A DNA stretch of 64,000 nucleotides from Closterium sp. Naga37s-1 (taxonomy: Eukaryota > Streptophyta > Zygnematophyceae > Desmidiales > Closteriaceae). The notes beneath the pieces are model-generated. The model searched no databases. It was given only the letters and a program-made list of their open reading frames with translations, and had not been told where the DNA came from. Position numbers and translations under genes: made by a program. Positions 49,710 to 61,504 of the stretch are shown here, piece after piece. The stretch lies in the NCBI GenBank assembly GCA_947471745.1, contig CANJKZ010001028.1, forward strand, positions 280,501 through 344,500, read 5' to 3'. Every line of letters starts with the position of its first letter. Within the stretch, counting starts at the first letter, position 1.

Positions 49710-51757
49710 CTCACCACCTCTGTCAGAGTGCAGACGCAGGACAGTAAGGTCCTAGCCGAACCGTTGCGGAGCTGGAGACGAATTGTGCGGATCCAAGGGA
49801 TCAAGACATCAACGACCTGACCCTTGCTGCGCAAGGGGAAGACCGTGGTGTACTGCGTGTAGTCGTCAACTACCAGCAAAATGTAGCGCTCGCGGCTCTG
49901 TCCGCTGACGCGGGCTGGGCCCCACACGTCCATGTGGAGAGTCTGCAGGGGAGCAGTCGTCGGGGGAAACGAGGAGGAGTGAGGAGCGGCGCGCTGCCGC
50001 CCCTCGACGCAAGGGAGGCAGGGCGGGGCAGGCGAGGGCTGGAGGGGAGGCAGAGACCTGGGGAGGCCAGAGACAAGAAGACAAGAGTGCATGCCACGAA
50101 GGCGAGGCATGGACGGGTGACCCAGACGGTGGTGCCACAGAAGAGTCTGGTGCGACTGGAGGCGACATGAGCAAGAGGCGGCTACCTGACCCGACGTGGA
50201 CTTTTGAGCAGACGCAGCTACCTGAGAAGGCTCGGTAGCGAGTGTGTACAGACTCAACCCCGGCCGACGAGTGAACGTGGCCAGGTGACGCCTCATCCGT
50301 GTGCACGTGCAGATCGACACACGCTGACCCCCAGGAGTGGTGCTAGTGACCATCGCATCCTGAAGGCCAGCGGTACTCACCAAGTTTGTAGAGAACGAGG
50401 GGAGGTGAAGACCTGACAGTGAGCCGGACGGAACCGCCGGACACGGGAGGACAGTGGAGGAACGGGCCACGACCGGTCCCCTAGAGGGGTCAGCCAGTTT
50501 GACCGGGACAGGTGCAGGAAGAGGAGTGAGGGTGGTGCTGTCACGAAAGAAACAGCGGGAGGCGCCGGGGTCCAACGTGAAAGCGTGCAAGGCCTCAGCA
50601 GGCGCAGTACCAGGGAGAGTACCAGACTCACTAGCACCTAGAGCAGCAGCGGCTATACCTGGGTCAGGCGGCACACACCGGTAACAGTCACCCTCAGCAC
50701 TAACAGACAAAGCATACATAGCAAAAATAATAGCATCAAAGTCTAGGTCAAAGATAGCAATCCTAGACTTAAGCAGATCTTCCCAGCGAGGGAGCTCGAC
50801 GTCGTCACCAAACTCAGCACGCCAAGCGTCGTCGAGGCGGGAGAAGCAGCGGTGCTGAGTGTGGAGCCACCCGCAAGTCTGACCAGCACAGTCACCTGTG
50901 CGAAGGACATACGGGCAACTACCCCCAGACGCCCCACGCAGAGACCACTCACGAAGCTGCTGGGGAGACGGGGTCTCGCTCCGACGTTGCTGCTGCTGAC
51001 GCTGGCCACCCGCAGAACCGACACGCCGAGCGCCAGTCCTACCGCTACCAGCCCCACCGCCTCCACTGCCGCCACTCCCACCGCTGCCTCCACCACCGCC
51101 ACCAGAGCCCCCACTCCCGCCAACAGCCCCACCGCCGCCACCACCTCCACTGCTGCCCCCACCACCACTCCCGCTGCCACCTCCACCACCGTCGATGCCA
51201 CCTCCACCACCCCGGCCACCCTTTCCCTTGCTGCTGCGGCACTTCGCACTAGCAGAAGCAGCCCCGACATCCTCAGGAACAGAGACGTCTGCAGCAGCAG
51301 CAGAGGCGTAGGAGGGGGCAAGGGGGGAGGGGGAACACCCCTCAAAGAAGGGCGGGCGCGGAGTGCCACGAGCAGCACCTACAGCAACTGCACTAGTCTC
51401 AGCTGCGAGGAGATGCTGCTCGAGGAGGTCATCAGTGAGGGAGGTGGGGTCAAGAGAGAGGAAGTGGTCCCTGACAGAGCGAAGAGAGTCAGGGAGGTGG
51501 GTGACTATAAAGTAGAGAGTGATGTACATCGGGGGTGGGTTCCTGTCAAGGAACTCAGCAGGAACGGCAGCACGGTAGCAAGCGTCACTAGTGCGAAGGT
51601 GGGAAACCAGGTCCTTGACTGTGGAAAAGGCGGACAGCTCGGGGAACAGGTAGGGCAGAAGGAGGCGGCCTAGAGCAGCAGTGGCAGGAGAGGAGTAGCG
51701 GGCGACCACAGCGTGTACAGTGCCTGCGCAATCCTGTGCTGTCCAAAGTGAGCGCAT
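49710..51757 (-). pseudogene. Copia F gag C-terminal part, protease and integrase
   Basis: Minus frame 49598-51757. Gag: 'YLFPELSAFSTVKDLVSHL', 'MYITLYFIVTHLPDSL', 'FFEGCSPSPLAP', a Gly/Ser-rich tract, 'SPQQLREW' and the Cys/His module 'CPYVLRTGDCAGQTCGWLHTQHRCFSRLDDAW'. Protease: 'FTLDPGASRCFF', where the active-site Ser of DSG is Pro. Integrase: 'WHHRLGHPSMPRLRGM', 'CLPCVEGRQR', 'LHMDVWGPARVSG'. After 'IRTIRLQL' the frame is lost. Confidence 0.9.
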
Positions 51758-51999
51758 TCAGCTAATGGTAGGTGGTTGCGAATGGCTAAGCGGGCAGCAG
51801 CATCACGAGTAAGCCACTGTGAGCGAGTCGAACTGTCAGCTGTGGCGGGAGGGGCAGTAGCAGCGCCTGACACTAGGTCAAACAGCGAGACACTATCCTT
51901 AGAATCGCTCAGTAGGTACAGCTGCAGGTTGTCTAGCCACGTGTCAAACTGAACCGGTCTGCCCTCATGGTCAAACGCTAGAACCCGAAGCGAAGCCAT
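51758..51999 (-). pseudogene. Copia F gag N-terminus
   Basis: The ATG at 51999 (reverse strand) begins 'MASLRVLAFDHEGRPVQFDTWLDNLQLYL', followed by 'WLTRDAAARLAIRNHLPLAECAHFGQHR'. The frame shifts near 51700-51757, after which gag continues in the next segment. The same start is found in G (62824) and, diverged, in E (32862). Confidence 0.88.
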
Positions 52000-52084
52000 A
52001 GCTGTGCCGCACGCAGGATAGCAGTAGCAGCAGTAGCAGCAGCAGTAGCAACTGTAGCAGTAGCAGCAGTGACAGTGAGGCAAT

Positions 52085-53335
52085 GGGCCGACGGGGCCGG
52101 GCGTGGGCTAGGGACGGGGCCGGGCGCTGGCTAGGGGTCGGTCGTGAGGGCCGGGCGCGGGCCAGGGACAGGGCCGGGCGCGGGCTAGGTACGGGGCTGG
52201 GCGTGGGCTAGGTACGGGGCCGGGCGCTGGGCTAGGGCAAGGCCGGGCGTAGGCTAGGTACGGGGCCGGGCGCGGGCAAGGTACGGGGCCGGGCGCTGGG
52301 CTAGGGACGGGGCCGGGCGCGAGCTAGGTACGGGGTCGGGCGCGGGTTAGGTACGGGGCCGGGCGCTGTGCTAGGGACGAAGCCTGCGCTGGGCAGGTAC
52401 GGGGTCGGGCGCGGAACGGGGCCGGGCGCGGGGTTAGGTACGGGGCCAGGCGCTGGCTAGGTACTGAGCCGGGCGCGGGCTAGGTACGGGGCCGGGCGCT
52501 GGGCTAGGGACGGGGCCGCGCGCTGGGCGTGGAACGGGGCCGGTCGCGGAACGGGGCCGGGCGCGGGGCTAGGTACGGGGCCGGGCGCGGGATAGGTACT
52601 GGGCCGGGCGCGGGCTAGGTACGGGGCCGGGCGCGGGGCTAGGTATGGGGCAGGGCGCGGGCTAGGTACTCGGCCGGGCGCGGGCTAGGTACGGGGCCGG
52701 CCGCTAAGCTGGGGACGAGGCCGGGCGCAGAACGGGGCGCGGGCGCGGGGCTAGGTATGGGGCCGGGCGCGGGCGCGGGGCTAGGTACGGGGCCGGGCGC
52801 GGGCTAGGTACGGGGCCGGGCGCTGGGCTAGGGACGGGGCCGGGCACTGGGCATGGACGGGGCCGGGCGCGGGGCTAGGTACGGGGCCGGGCGTGGGCTA
52901 GGTACTGGGCCGGGCGCGGGCTAGGTATGGGGCTGGGCATGGAACGGGGCCGGGCGCGGGGCTAGGTACGGGGCCGGGCGCGGGCTAGGTACTGGGCCGG
53001 GCGCGGGCTAGGTACGGGGCCGGGCGCTGGGCTAGGGAACAGGGCCGGGCGCGGGCTAGGGACGAAGCCGGGCGCGGGCTAGGTACGAGGCCGGGCGCGG
53101 GTCTAAGGGCCGATGGGGTTAGGCGCGGGCTAGGAACGGGGCCGGGCTAGGGCTAGGAATGGGGCTGGGTGCGGGCTAGGGACGGGGCCAGGCTCTGAGG
53201 TCGACGGGTCGCGGGCTAGGGGTCGACGGGTCGCGTAGGCTAGGAGCGACGGGCCGGGCGCGCGTAGGTTAGGGTCGACGGGCCGGACGTGTAGGCTAGG
53301 GGCGACTGGCCTAGGGGCGATACTAGCAGCGTTGT
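52085..53335 (-). repeat. Leader minisatellite of copia F
   Basis: About 1.2 kb of tandem, imperfect units such as GGGCTAGGTACGGGGCCGGG(CGC), roughly 20-24 bp. It is the longest leader array in the window. No open frame of interest. Confidence 0.9.
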
Positions 53336-53337
53336 AG

Positions 53338-53348
53338 GTGGTGGGCCC
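53338..53348 (-). promoter_or_regulatory. GGGCCCACCAC motif of copia F
   Basis: The plus strand reads GTGGTGGGCCC, i.e. GGGCCCACCAC in element sense, about 21 nt downstream of the PBS start. See the equivalent sites in A, E and G. Confidence 0.45.
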
Positions 53349-53369
53349 AAGTAACCTGCTCTTATACCA

Positions 53370-53502
53370 TGTGAGAACTAACGAACGAGAATGAATGAAC
53401 TAGCAAACAGTTGGGTACAAGTACTAACCCTAATTGGGTTGTACCCCTTATGGGCTACCCCACTACAGCCTACACAAATGTACAAGCTATATTGTTCTGA
53501 CA
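53370..53502 (-). repeat. 5' LTR of copia F
   Basis: 133 bp, TGTGAGAACTAACG...TTGTTCTGACA in plus orientation. It directly abuts a fragment of copia G at 53503. Confidence 0.88.
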
Positions 53503-53839
53503 ACCAGTGCCTCCAACTCCAGCGTCTCCTGCGCCAGTGCCTCTAACTCCAGCTCCTCCAGCTCCAGCGCCACCAGCGCCAGAGCCGCAAGCACCAGTAG
53601 CTCCACACTTCGTAGGGTCTCTAGCTCCAGCACCCTCAACACCACCAGTCTCGGCAGCTCCAGTACCCCGGGTACGAGCACCTCCAGGACCAGTGGCCGC
53701 AGTACCTCCAGTAACACCAGCTCCAACAGCAACTCCAGCACGTCCAGCTCCAACAGCTCCAGCACCTCCAGCTCCGGTAGCTCCACTCCGAAGGCGTGCG
53801 CGTCGAACAAACCACTCATGCAGCTGCTGCGGAGACAGT
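53503..53839 (-). pseudogene. Copia G fragment (linker between integrase and RT)
   Basis: On the minus strand this is the Gly/Ala-rich linker also seen in F at 48500-48800; the highest-coordinate part reads 'LLRQLHEWFVRRARLRSGATGAGG' in parts. It is separated from the rest of G (59651 onward) by copia I, whose target ACAGT (53835-53839) ends it. RT and RNase H of G are missing; F's LTR begins where they should be. Confidence 0.82.
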
Positions 53840-54348
53840 TGATGGATAGCGTGCGAATCTGGAGAGCGTACAAGAGATTAAGTCCGCCTACTTCGACGGA
53901 ATATTGCATACAGCTCACGTAACGTTAAGCTATGAGCGGGTACGCGTTGGAAACGTCTTAATCTCTACTTTCCAGAATGGTAACGCCTGCCTTAAACCAA
54001 GATCTAGGCCGATCGCTATCGCGATTTAAGTGCAACGGGTTGTCCTAGCCGAATTACTTGGCAGCCACGGATTACATATAGGAATGGCTTAAGCTAGAGT
54101 TCAGATCTGAAAAATGAAAAGTTTGACAAACCCTACCATCCCAACCCTCGCCATACAACTATCCCCAACAATCCAAAATGCCAAACTAGCAACACCAAAG
54201 GTGTTGTAGTGGGTAGCAAAGGTTTGTTGGTGCTTGTTTGGTGCAAGATCAAATCCAGCCCGTAACAAGTCTAGCAATCATATTTTGCCCAAACCCTTAG
54301 CCCACAACCAGCTAGAGCAAAATACCACAACCACCTACACAATCAACA
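53840..54348 (-). repeat. 3' LTR of copia I
   Basis: 509 bp, paired with 59143-59650; a few substitutions (for example TTGTAGTGGG versus TTGTCGTGTC near 54205). The inner edge CTCCCCCTTGC is the complement of the polypurine tract. Confidence 0.93.
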
Positions 54349-54398
54349 CTCCCCCTTGCTCATGCTGGAGGTGGCTGAACACCATTGGGCAAAATCCT

Positions 54399-55571
54399 TC
54401 ACTCCACTCCCCCTTGCCCAGGAAGGGGAGCCGTCCATAGCATGATGTCGTCAAGGCAAAGAAGCACCAGCCCTCCCACATCCTGCTCAGGCACCATTCC
54501 AACATGGGGCTGCATCCCCATCAAGGACATGCACACACCGTGCCGCTCAAAAGGAAGGGGTTTGGTGAGTATGTCTGCTGCCTGACGGTTGGTTGGGCAC
54601 CACCGGAGGATCACCTCGCCGCTTGCCACCATCTCCCTGATGAAATGCCACCGAACCTGCATGTGCTTGGTGCGACCATGCAAGCATGCATTCTGTGCAA
54701 GGGCAATGGCAGACTGGTTGTCCACAAACACAGGCACACCACTAGCAAGCTCATGCCCAAACTCCCCAAACAAACGCTTCAGCCACACACCTTCCTGAAT
54801 GCACTGACACAGACTGATGTATTCACTCTCAGTGGTGGACAATGCAACTACCGGCTGCCTCTTGCTCTGCCAAGAGATGGCTGCACCATTAAGGCAATAG
54901 ACATAGCCGGTGTGACTCTTGCGGTCAGCTGAATCTCCAGCATAATCAGCATCACTAAAGCCCACCAACTCAACTTGAGGCTTGCTGTGTGCGGGGTAGA
55001 AGATACCTGACTTGACACAACCTTTCAGGTACCTTAGCACTCTCTTAGCAGCCTGTAGATGAAATGCCTTGGGACAAGACACCACCTTGGACAGCTGTGA
55101 CACTGCATAAGCAATCTGGGGCTGTGTGGTCGTGCTTGCATACATGAGAGACCCCACAATGCTTTGATAGAGCTGGACCAGCTCATCTCTTAGCAAGGGC
55201 TCCTCAGCATTTGCATGCACGTCGAACCCTGTAGGGAGAGGGGTACGCACGGGGTTAGCCTCAAAAAGGCCAAAGGACTCAAGCATGTTGAGAATGTACC
55301 TCTCCTGATGAATCGAGATGCCACTCTCATCACGCTCAATCTGCACCCCCAAATAGTACTTAGCCTCCCCCAAGTCCTTCATGCGGAAACGAGATGACAA
55401 GAGACCCTTCACCTCGTCCAGCAAGACCATGCTTGAAGACATGAGCAGAATGTCATCCACATAGAGGTAGAGGGACAACCTGCCCTCATCCCTCACCAAG
55501 TGGTACGAGGCAGGGTCACACTCAGACCTCTCAAAGCCAAAATCCATCAACGCCTCATCAAACTTGAGGTA
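54399..55571 (-). pseudogene. Copia I RT (second half) and RNase H
   Basis: Minus frame: 'YLYVDDILLMSSS' (RT active site), 'FRMKDLGEAKYYLGVQIER', 'GSLMYASTTTQPQIAYAV', then RNase H 'GFSDADYAGDSADRKSHTG', 'STTESEYISL', 'VFVDNQSAIALAQN', 'QAADILTKPL'. It ends at TGA 54399. It is separated from the upstream part only by a TGA (55569-55571) in the 'APRQ-W-YLKF' region, where TGG (Trp) is expected, so one G-to-A change splits the protein. Confidence 0.93.
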
Positions 55572-58500
55572 TCACTGCCTTGGAGCTTGCTTAAGCCCAT
55601 AGATTGATTTTTTTAGTCGGCAAACCCTGCCGGACCCATCATCAAAACCAGGGGGCTGCCTCATGTAAAGCTCCTCCTTCAAGACCCCATGAAGATAGGC
55701 AGTGGTCACATCCATGTGATGGATGTGAAACCCCGAGGAGGCTGCCATCCCAAGGGAGCCTCTCAGGGTAGTAGGCTTACCCAGCGGGGTAAACACCTGG
55801 TCATAGTGAACACCCCGTGTTTGAGTGTTCCCCATGGCCACCAACCTGGACTTAGGTCTCTCAATGCTACCATCAGCCTTGTGTTTGTACTTCCACACCC
55901 ACTGACACCTCAATACCTCCATACCAGGTGGCACACAAGCTGGATCAGCCAGCTCAAAGGACTCGTTCACCTTATGAGACTCAAGATCCTCGCGCATGGA
56001 CTCGACCCACTCAGGACGGGACAAGGCCTCCTTGACTGACTTAGGCTCATGTACCTGACCCATAAGACAAAAATCAAGTCCATGCGCACCCCCATCAGCA
56101 TCCACAAGCATGCACTCCTCCAAATCATGCACCTCATGATCATGCATGCAAGCATACTGTGCACTTGGTGTGAACCTCTCAGGTGGCCGGGAGATGCGTG
56201 TGGTGCGGCGCAGATGTGATGCCTCCCCCTGCTCCAAACTTTGCAGCTTCTCCCTCCAAGTCACTCTCTTCATGGGGGACCGTGGTGACTTGGGCAGCTG
56301 CTGCTGCAGTAGTTGCTGCCACCTACCCACAGGAACAGGCGGTGTATGCTGCTGTGGTGGCTGCTGCAGCTTCTCTTGTTGCTGCTGCTGCTGCCCCTGT
56401 GGCTGCTCCGGGTCATGGGCTGGTGCGTTAGGGTCAGGGGTAGAATTAGCAGTTGGTGACTCCTCATGGTGAGGTGCAGCTGCCTTTTGTTCCTCTTGCT
56501 GCTCCTGTACCTCCTCTCCAGGGTCCTCCCATGCCCCCTCAAAGATGGAAGAGGTGTAGGGATCCTGGGGGGAGCTCCCAACTGTACTAGCACCACGCTC
56601 CTTCCACCCCTTGTAGCTCAGCCCCTTGTGAAAAACCACATCCGGGCTTTCCACCACCCGCTGATCCGCCACACTCCACAACATCCAAGCTTTGCTCCTC
56701 TCCGACACCCCAAGGAAAATGCCCCATTGTGCCTTAGGATCCAGCTTCCTCCGTTGCTGGTCGGGCACTTTGAACTGCGTCATGCACCCCCACACTCGTG
56801 CCATCGACACACTAGGCACCTTCCTAGTCCACATGAAGTATGGGCTCTTGCCCTCTAGCCCCTTGCTGCCCATCCGGCTCTTAACCCAGTTGGCATATTG
56901 CACTGCTGCCCCCCACCAAGTATGGTCCAGCTGCACATGAGCAAGCATGGCTCGGGCAAGGTCAATGAGGGTCCGGTTTAGCCTCTCTGCTGCCCCATTT
57001 TGAAGTGGCGTGTAGGCAACTGAAAGCTGGTGGGTGATGCCCTTGTCTTCAAGGAAGGACTCCAGATCCTTCCCCATGTACTCCCCACCCCGATCAGACC
57101 TAAGTATTTTCACCTTGGCCCCGGCTTCCCTCTCCGCATAGCGTATCCAACGCTTGAAGACCATGGCCACCTCATCCTTGGTTTTCACCAAGGTAACCCA
57201 ACTTAGGCGGCTGAAGTCATCCATGAAGTATTTGCTGCCCTTCTCCCTTTCTGGTGTTTGCATGGGGCAACACACATCCATGTGCACCAACTCAAGAGGT
57301 GCGGAGGCTCTAGTGGTGGAGGTTGGGAAGGAGGTCCTTGGCAGCTTCCCGGTCGTGCAGTCAGGGCACTTGCTTGGCTGCCCACCACCCTCCTTGATCT
57401 CCACACCCTTCAGCTCCCCCTTCTTCACACACTCCACAAGTTGCTGCCTTCCCGCATGCCCCATGCGTAGGTGCAGCAAATCTGCCGTCACCTGCTCTAC
57501 GTCCCTCCAACGGGTGCTGCAAGCGGCATCCTTGGCTTCAACCCCATGTGCCTTCTCCACGTGAGGCACACACACTAGAACAAGGTATAAACCCTTCTCT
57601 AATTTGGCCTCCATCACCACAGCTCCACCCTTGCGAACCGTGCACCCTCCCATGGTGAAGGTGCATATGTATTCTTGCCTCGCAAGCTGAGAGCATGAGA
57701 GAAGGTTGGCTGCCAATCCAGGAACATGAAGCACACCCTTCAAACTCAGCACCTCCCCCTCCTTCCCCTTGACGGTGATGGTGCCGATGCCAATTGCTTG
57801 CAGCGTATCTCCACTCCCCACAATCACATTTCTGGAGTTAGGTGGGAGGGAGTGATAGGTGGTGAAGAGGTCGCGCCGAGGTACCATTCCACAGGTTGCC
57901 CCTGAGTCTAGAATGAGCTGGTTGGGTTCAGCCAACACACGACCAGCAAGCGCCGTCTCCTTCTCCAAGGATAAGAAGGAGAAACCATCATCCGATGAGT
58001 CCTCCTTTCCCTTCTTATCCTCTTTTGCCGCTGCTGCTGCCGCTTTCTCTTTGCTGCCCTTCTTGTTCCATGCTCCATTCTTCATCCTCCTCTCCACCCA
58101 CTCAGGCCTAGTGACAGGTGGAGCCTCTCCTGGGTACCCTTGAGGCTTCCACCCATCTGGTCGGCTCCAACACTCCTTCCAAGAGTGCTTCCGGTTGCAT
58201 CCAGGGACGAGGCACTTGTCGAGCTCCTTCTTCTTCCCCCCACCTCCTTGCCGCTGCTGGTACTTCTTGGAAGCAGCCCTATCACCTGCCCCCATTCCCC
58301 CTTCAACTCCTCTACCAGCATCACGCTTGCGAGCCTCATCAGAAACCAACACCTCCCATATCCAGGCCTTGGTCCATTTCTGCTGCTCAAGGTGAAGGTA
58401 CTGCAGTAGGGCCTCGTTCGCCTCTTGGTCCAGCCCCTGGAGTGCGGTGTAGATGATCTCCTTCTCATCTACTTTGTAGTTCAACTCCTCCAAGGCCCTG

Positions 58501-58640
58501 ACATACTCATCCACCCTCTGGAGATACTGCACCATGGTCTCTCCATCACCATAGTTGCGTTCTATGGTGTAGAACCGCTTCCTCCAGGTGAGTATGCTTA
58601 GCAACCCTTTTTGCAAATGTCGATCTAAACTCTCTTCCAT
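55572..58640 (-). pseudogene. Copia I gag, protease, integrase and RT (first half)
   Basis: A 1022-codon minus frame. Gag: 'LSILTWRKRFYTIERNYGDGETMVQYLQRVDEYVRAL'; zinc knuckle 'CLVPGCNRKHSWKEC' (C-x4-C-x3-H-x4-C). Protease 'LILDSGATCGM'. Integrase 'LHLRMGHAGRQQL', 'CPDCTTGKLPR', core 'LVHMDVCCPM', 'LRSDRGGEYMG', 'YTPLQNGAAERLNR' with all three acids. After a Gln/Pro-rich linker comes RT to 'HHMDVTTAYLHG' and 'SIYGLKQAPRQ'. It stops at the TGA described above. Confidence 0.94.
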
Positions 58641-58894
58641 GCTTGGGCAGCTGCTCCTTGCATCCCCTTCAGGTCAATCAGCATCTTTAGGAGCTCTAGT
58701 TGGCCTTCCAAAGCCCAACACAGGTACTGGAACGCTTGCTTGTCCTTGCGGTCCCATGCTTCTTGTGCCTTAAGTAGCTCCTCCGCACTAAGCCGGTGCC
58801 TTCCGGTTCGCGGTGCTGCTGATCCACCTCCACTTCCCTCACTTACAGATGAGCTAGAGGCTCCCCTAGCCCCTGCTCCCTCTTGGCTAGACAC
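58625..58894 (-). pseudogene. Copia I gag N-terminus (frameshifted)
   Basis: An 89-codon minus frame with an acidic Ser/Gly-rich start ('SSQEGAGARGASSSSVS') and 'EELLKAQEAWDRKDKQAFQYLCWALEGQLELLKM', a helical region like the start of UBN2-type Gag. It overlaps the main frame at 58625-58640, so a single-base change probably separates them. No clear ATG start is seen in frame; the 5' end may lie near 58950. Confidence 0.7.
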
Positions 58895-59142
58895 TCCAGC
58901 AGATGCCTCTGCTTCATCAGCTCCAGGTCTTCGCTCCGATCCCTCCTAAACGCCTTCTAGGTCTTTGATACCTAGCCAAAGCGTAAACTGGAACCGCCAT
59001 AGCGAAAAATCCGAGCCGGTGAACCTAGGCGGGCCATCTAATTTCTGGGCCATGACCAACCCTAGATCTGGATGTCCTTATACCAATTCTAAATTTGATA
59101 AAAAAAAGGGAATGTCGCAGGCCTAACCAGCACTGATACCAC

Positions 59143-59650
59143 TGATGGATAGCGTGCGAATCTGGAGAGCGTACAAGAGATTAAGTCCGCCGACTTCGAC
59201 GGAACATTGCATACAGCTCACGTAACCTTAAGATATGAGCGGGTACGCGTTGGAAACGTCTTAATCTCTACTTTCCAGAATGGTAACGCCCGCCTTAAAC
59301 CAAGATCTAGGCCGATCGCTATCGCGATTTAAGTGCGACGGGGTGTCCTAGCCGAATTACTTGGCAGCCATGGATTACATACAGGAATGGCTTAAGCTAG
59401 AGTTCAGATCTGAAAAATGACGAGTTTGACAAACCCTACCATCCCAACCCTCGCCATACAACAATCCCCGACAATCCAAAATGCCAAACTAGCAACACCA
59501 AAGGTGTTGTCGTGTCTAGCAAAGGTTTGTTGGTGCTTGTTTGGTGCGAGATCAAATCCAGCCCGTAACAAGTCTAGCAATCATATTTTGCCCAACCCTT
59601 AGCCCACAACCAGCTAGACAAAAATACCACAACCACCTACACAATCAACA
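59143..59650 (-). repeat. 5' LTR of copia I
   Basis: 508 bp, partner of 53840-54348; its left neighbour is the primer-binding site complement CACTGATACCAC, its right neighbour the ACAGT duplication. Confidence 0.93.
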
Positions 59651-59655
59651 ACAGT

Positions 59656-60480
59656 CTCGGCGAAGCACTAGCAGAACCTCCAGACGAAGCAGCACCCTGA
59701 GGCTCAGCACCTGCAGACTCCGCACCCTCCGAGGCAGCACCCCCAGGCTCAACACCCTCAGGCTCAGCACCCCCAGGCTCACCACCCCCAGTCTCAACAT
59801 CCCCAGGCTCAGCAACCCCAGTCTCACCACCCTCATACTCCGCACCCCCAAGCTCCGCACCCCCAGACGCAGCACCCCCAGACGCAACACCTCGAGCAGC
59901 ACCTGAGCCGACAGCTACCTGAACAGGCACAGTACCAGGGAGAGGGTTTACACGAGACACACCTGAGGGAGCAGGACCCTGGGGCGGGAGGGGGTCTACC
60001 GGAGGGGGACCGGGAGCAAGGAAGAGCGGCAAGGGCGGAGGAGGGGCAGAGCGGTAGGGGAAGAGATGGTAAAAGGGAACCGACTCGTCAAACGTGACGT
60101 CCTGAGAAGGGAAGACACGGCGTGAGGTGGGGTGGTAAAACTGCCAGCCAGGCGCGTCAGGGACAAAGCCAAGGAAGACGCACGGGATAGCACGGGGGGA
60201 GAGCTTGTCCGCGGACGTATCGCGAACAAAGGCACGAGATCCCCATACCCGGAACACTGACGCATCGCCAACCTCCCCTGTCCAATGCAGTGTGGGCGAG
60301 GTCTCCGGCAAGGAGACACGGGGCCAGAGCTTGAGCTAATGCGCAGCGTACCGGACCGCAAACGGCCACAGACAATGGGGAGCAGCCGCATGGATCATGG
60401 AGGTACGAGCGACCTCCATGACTAAGCCAATGCGGCGCTTAGCAATCCCATTTTGCTGAGGGGAGTTCGGAAGCGTGAAC
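59656..60480 (-). pseudogene. Copia G integrase C-terminus and linker
   Basis: Minus frame 59637-60311 (and 59996-60391 in another frame for the upstream piece): 'VWGSRAFVRDTSADKLSPRAIPCVFLGF', 'SQDVTFDES', then the Gly/Ala/Glu linker. A stop and shift near 60335 ('LWPRVSLPETSPT' expected) separates it from the core. Confidence 0.88.
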
Positions 60481-61504
60481 GACTAGAGAATGCCCTCCCC
60501 ACGACAACATTCCCGCAAGAGGTTGGAGGAGAACTCACCACCTCTGTCAGAGTGCAGATGCAGGACAGGAAGGTCCTGGCCGAAACGCTCGCGGAGCTGG
60601 AGACGGACTGTGCGGATCCAAGGGATCAAGTCATCAACGACCTGACCCTTGCTGCGCAAGGGGAAGACCGTGGTGTACTGCGTGTAGTCGTCAACCACCA
60701 GCAGAAAGTAGCGCTCGCAGCTCTGTCCACTGACGCGGGCTGGGCCCCACACGTCCATGTGGAGAGTCTGCAGGGGAGCAGTCGTCGGGGGAAACGAGGA
60801 GGAGTGAGGAGCGGCGCGCTGCCGCCCCTCGACGCAAGGGAGGCAGGGCGGGGCAGGCGAGGGTGGCAGGGGAGGCAGAGACCTAGGTAGACCAGTGACA
60901 AGAAGACGAGAGTGCATGCCACGAAGGATCGCAGGGAGGGGTGACCCAGGCGGTGGTGCCACAGAAGAGTCTGGTGCGATAGGAGGCGACACGAGAAAGA
61001 GGCGGCTACCTGACCTGACGCGGACACCTGAGCAGACGCAGCTACCTGAAGAGGCTCGGTAGCGAGTGTGTACAGACTCGACCCTGGCCGACGAGTGAAC
61101 GTGGCCAGGTGACGCCCCATCCGTGTGCACGTGCAGATCGTCACACGCTGACCCCCAGGAGTGGTGGTAGTGACCATCGCATCCTGGAGGGCAGCGGTAC
61201 TCACCAAGTTCGCAGAGAACGAGGGGAGGTAAAGACCGGACAGTGAGCTGGACGGAACCGCTGGACACGGGAGGACAGTGGAGGAACGAGCCACGACCGG
61301 GCCCCTGGAGGGGTCAGCCAGTCGGACCGGGACAGGTGTAGAGAGAGGAGTGAGAGTGGTGCTGTCACGAAAGAAACAAGCAGAGGTGCCTGAGTCCTGC
61401 GTGAAGGTGTGCAAGGCCTGAGCAGGCGCAATACCAGGGAGAGTACCAGACTCACTAGCACGTAGAGGAGCAGCAGCTATACCTCGGTCAGGCGGCACAC
61501 ACCT
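60481..61504 (-). pseudogene. Copia G protease and integrase core
   Basis: Two overlapping minus frames (60626-61498 and 60483-61268). Protease is decayed ('FTQDSGTSACFF' instead of 'FTLDSGAS'). Integrase: 'WHHRLGHPSL', 'CLPCVEGRQR', 'LHMDVWGPARVSG', and 'LHLHSDRGGEFSS' with the second catalytic Asp retained, unlike A and E. It ends near 'RGEGIL'. The frame change is around 60940, in the 'HPS..RLRGM' region. Confidence 0.88.

Larger units (their letters stand above)
45901..53502 (-). mobile_element. Copia element F
   Basis: A minus-strand relative of A and E. The 3' LTR is 45901-46020 and the 5' LTR 53370-53502. The PBS complement lies at 53358-53369 (reads TGGTATAAGAGC), then a long GC-rich leader, gag, protease, integrase, linker, RT and RNase H. 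The LTRs share most blocks, but the left one lacks about 13 bp. Flanks CAGCA and ACCAG do not form a target duplication, and the right flank is truncated copia G, so the insertion site was probably rearranged. All genes are broken. Confidence 0.9.
53840..59650 (-). mobile_element. Copia element I, a different lineage, nested in G
   Basis: LTRs 53840-54348 (509 bp) and 59143-59650 (508 bp) are highly similar, starting TGATGGATAGCGTG and ending CAATCAACA. The target duplication ACAGT is exact (53835-53839, 59651-59655). The PBS complement at 59131-59141 reads TGGTATCAGTGC one base from the LTR. Internal genes are in copia order with a canonical zinc knuckle. Only one gag frameshift and one nonsense codon are evident, so this is the least decayed coding region in the window. 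Confidence 0.95.

Noticed and set aside
52085-53335. CRISPR-like repeat array
   Set aside because: Units are continuous, degenerate and without unique spacers; this is the leader minisatellite of copia F in a eukaryotic retroelement.
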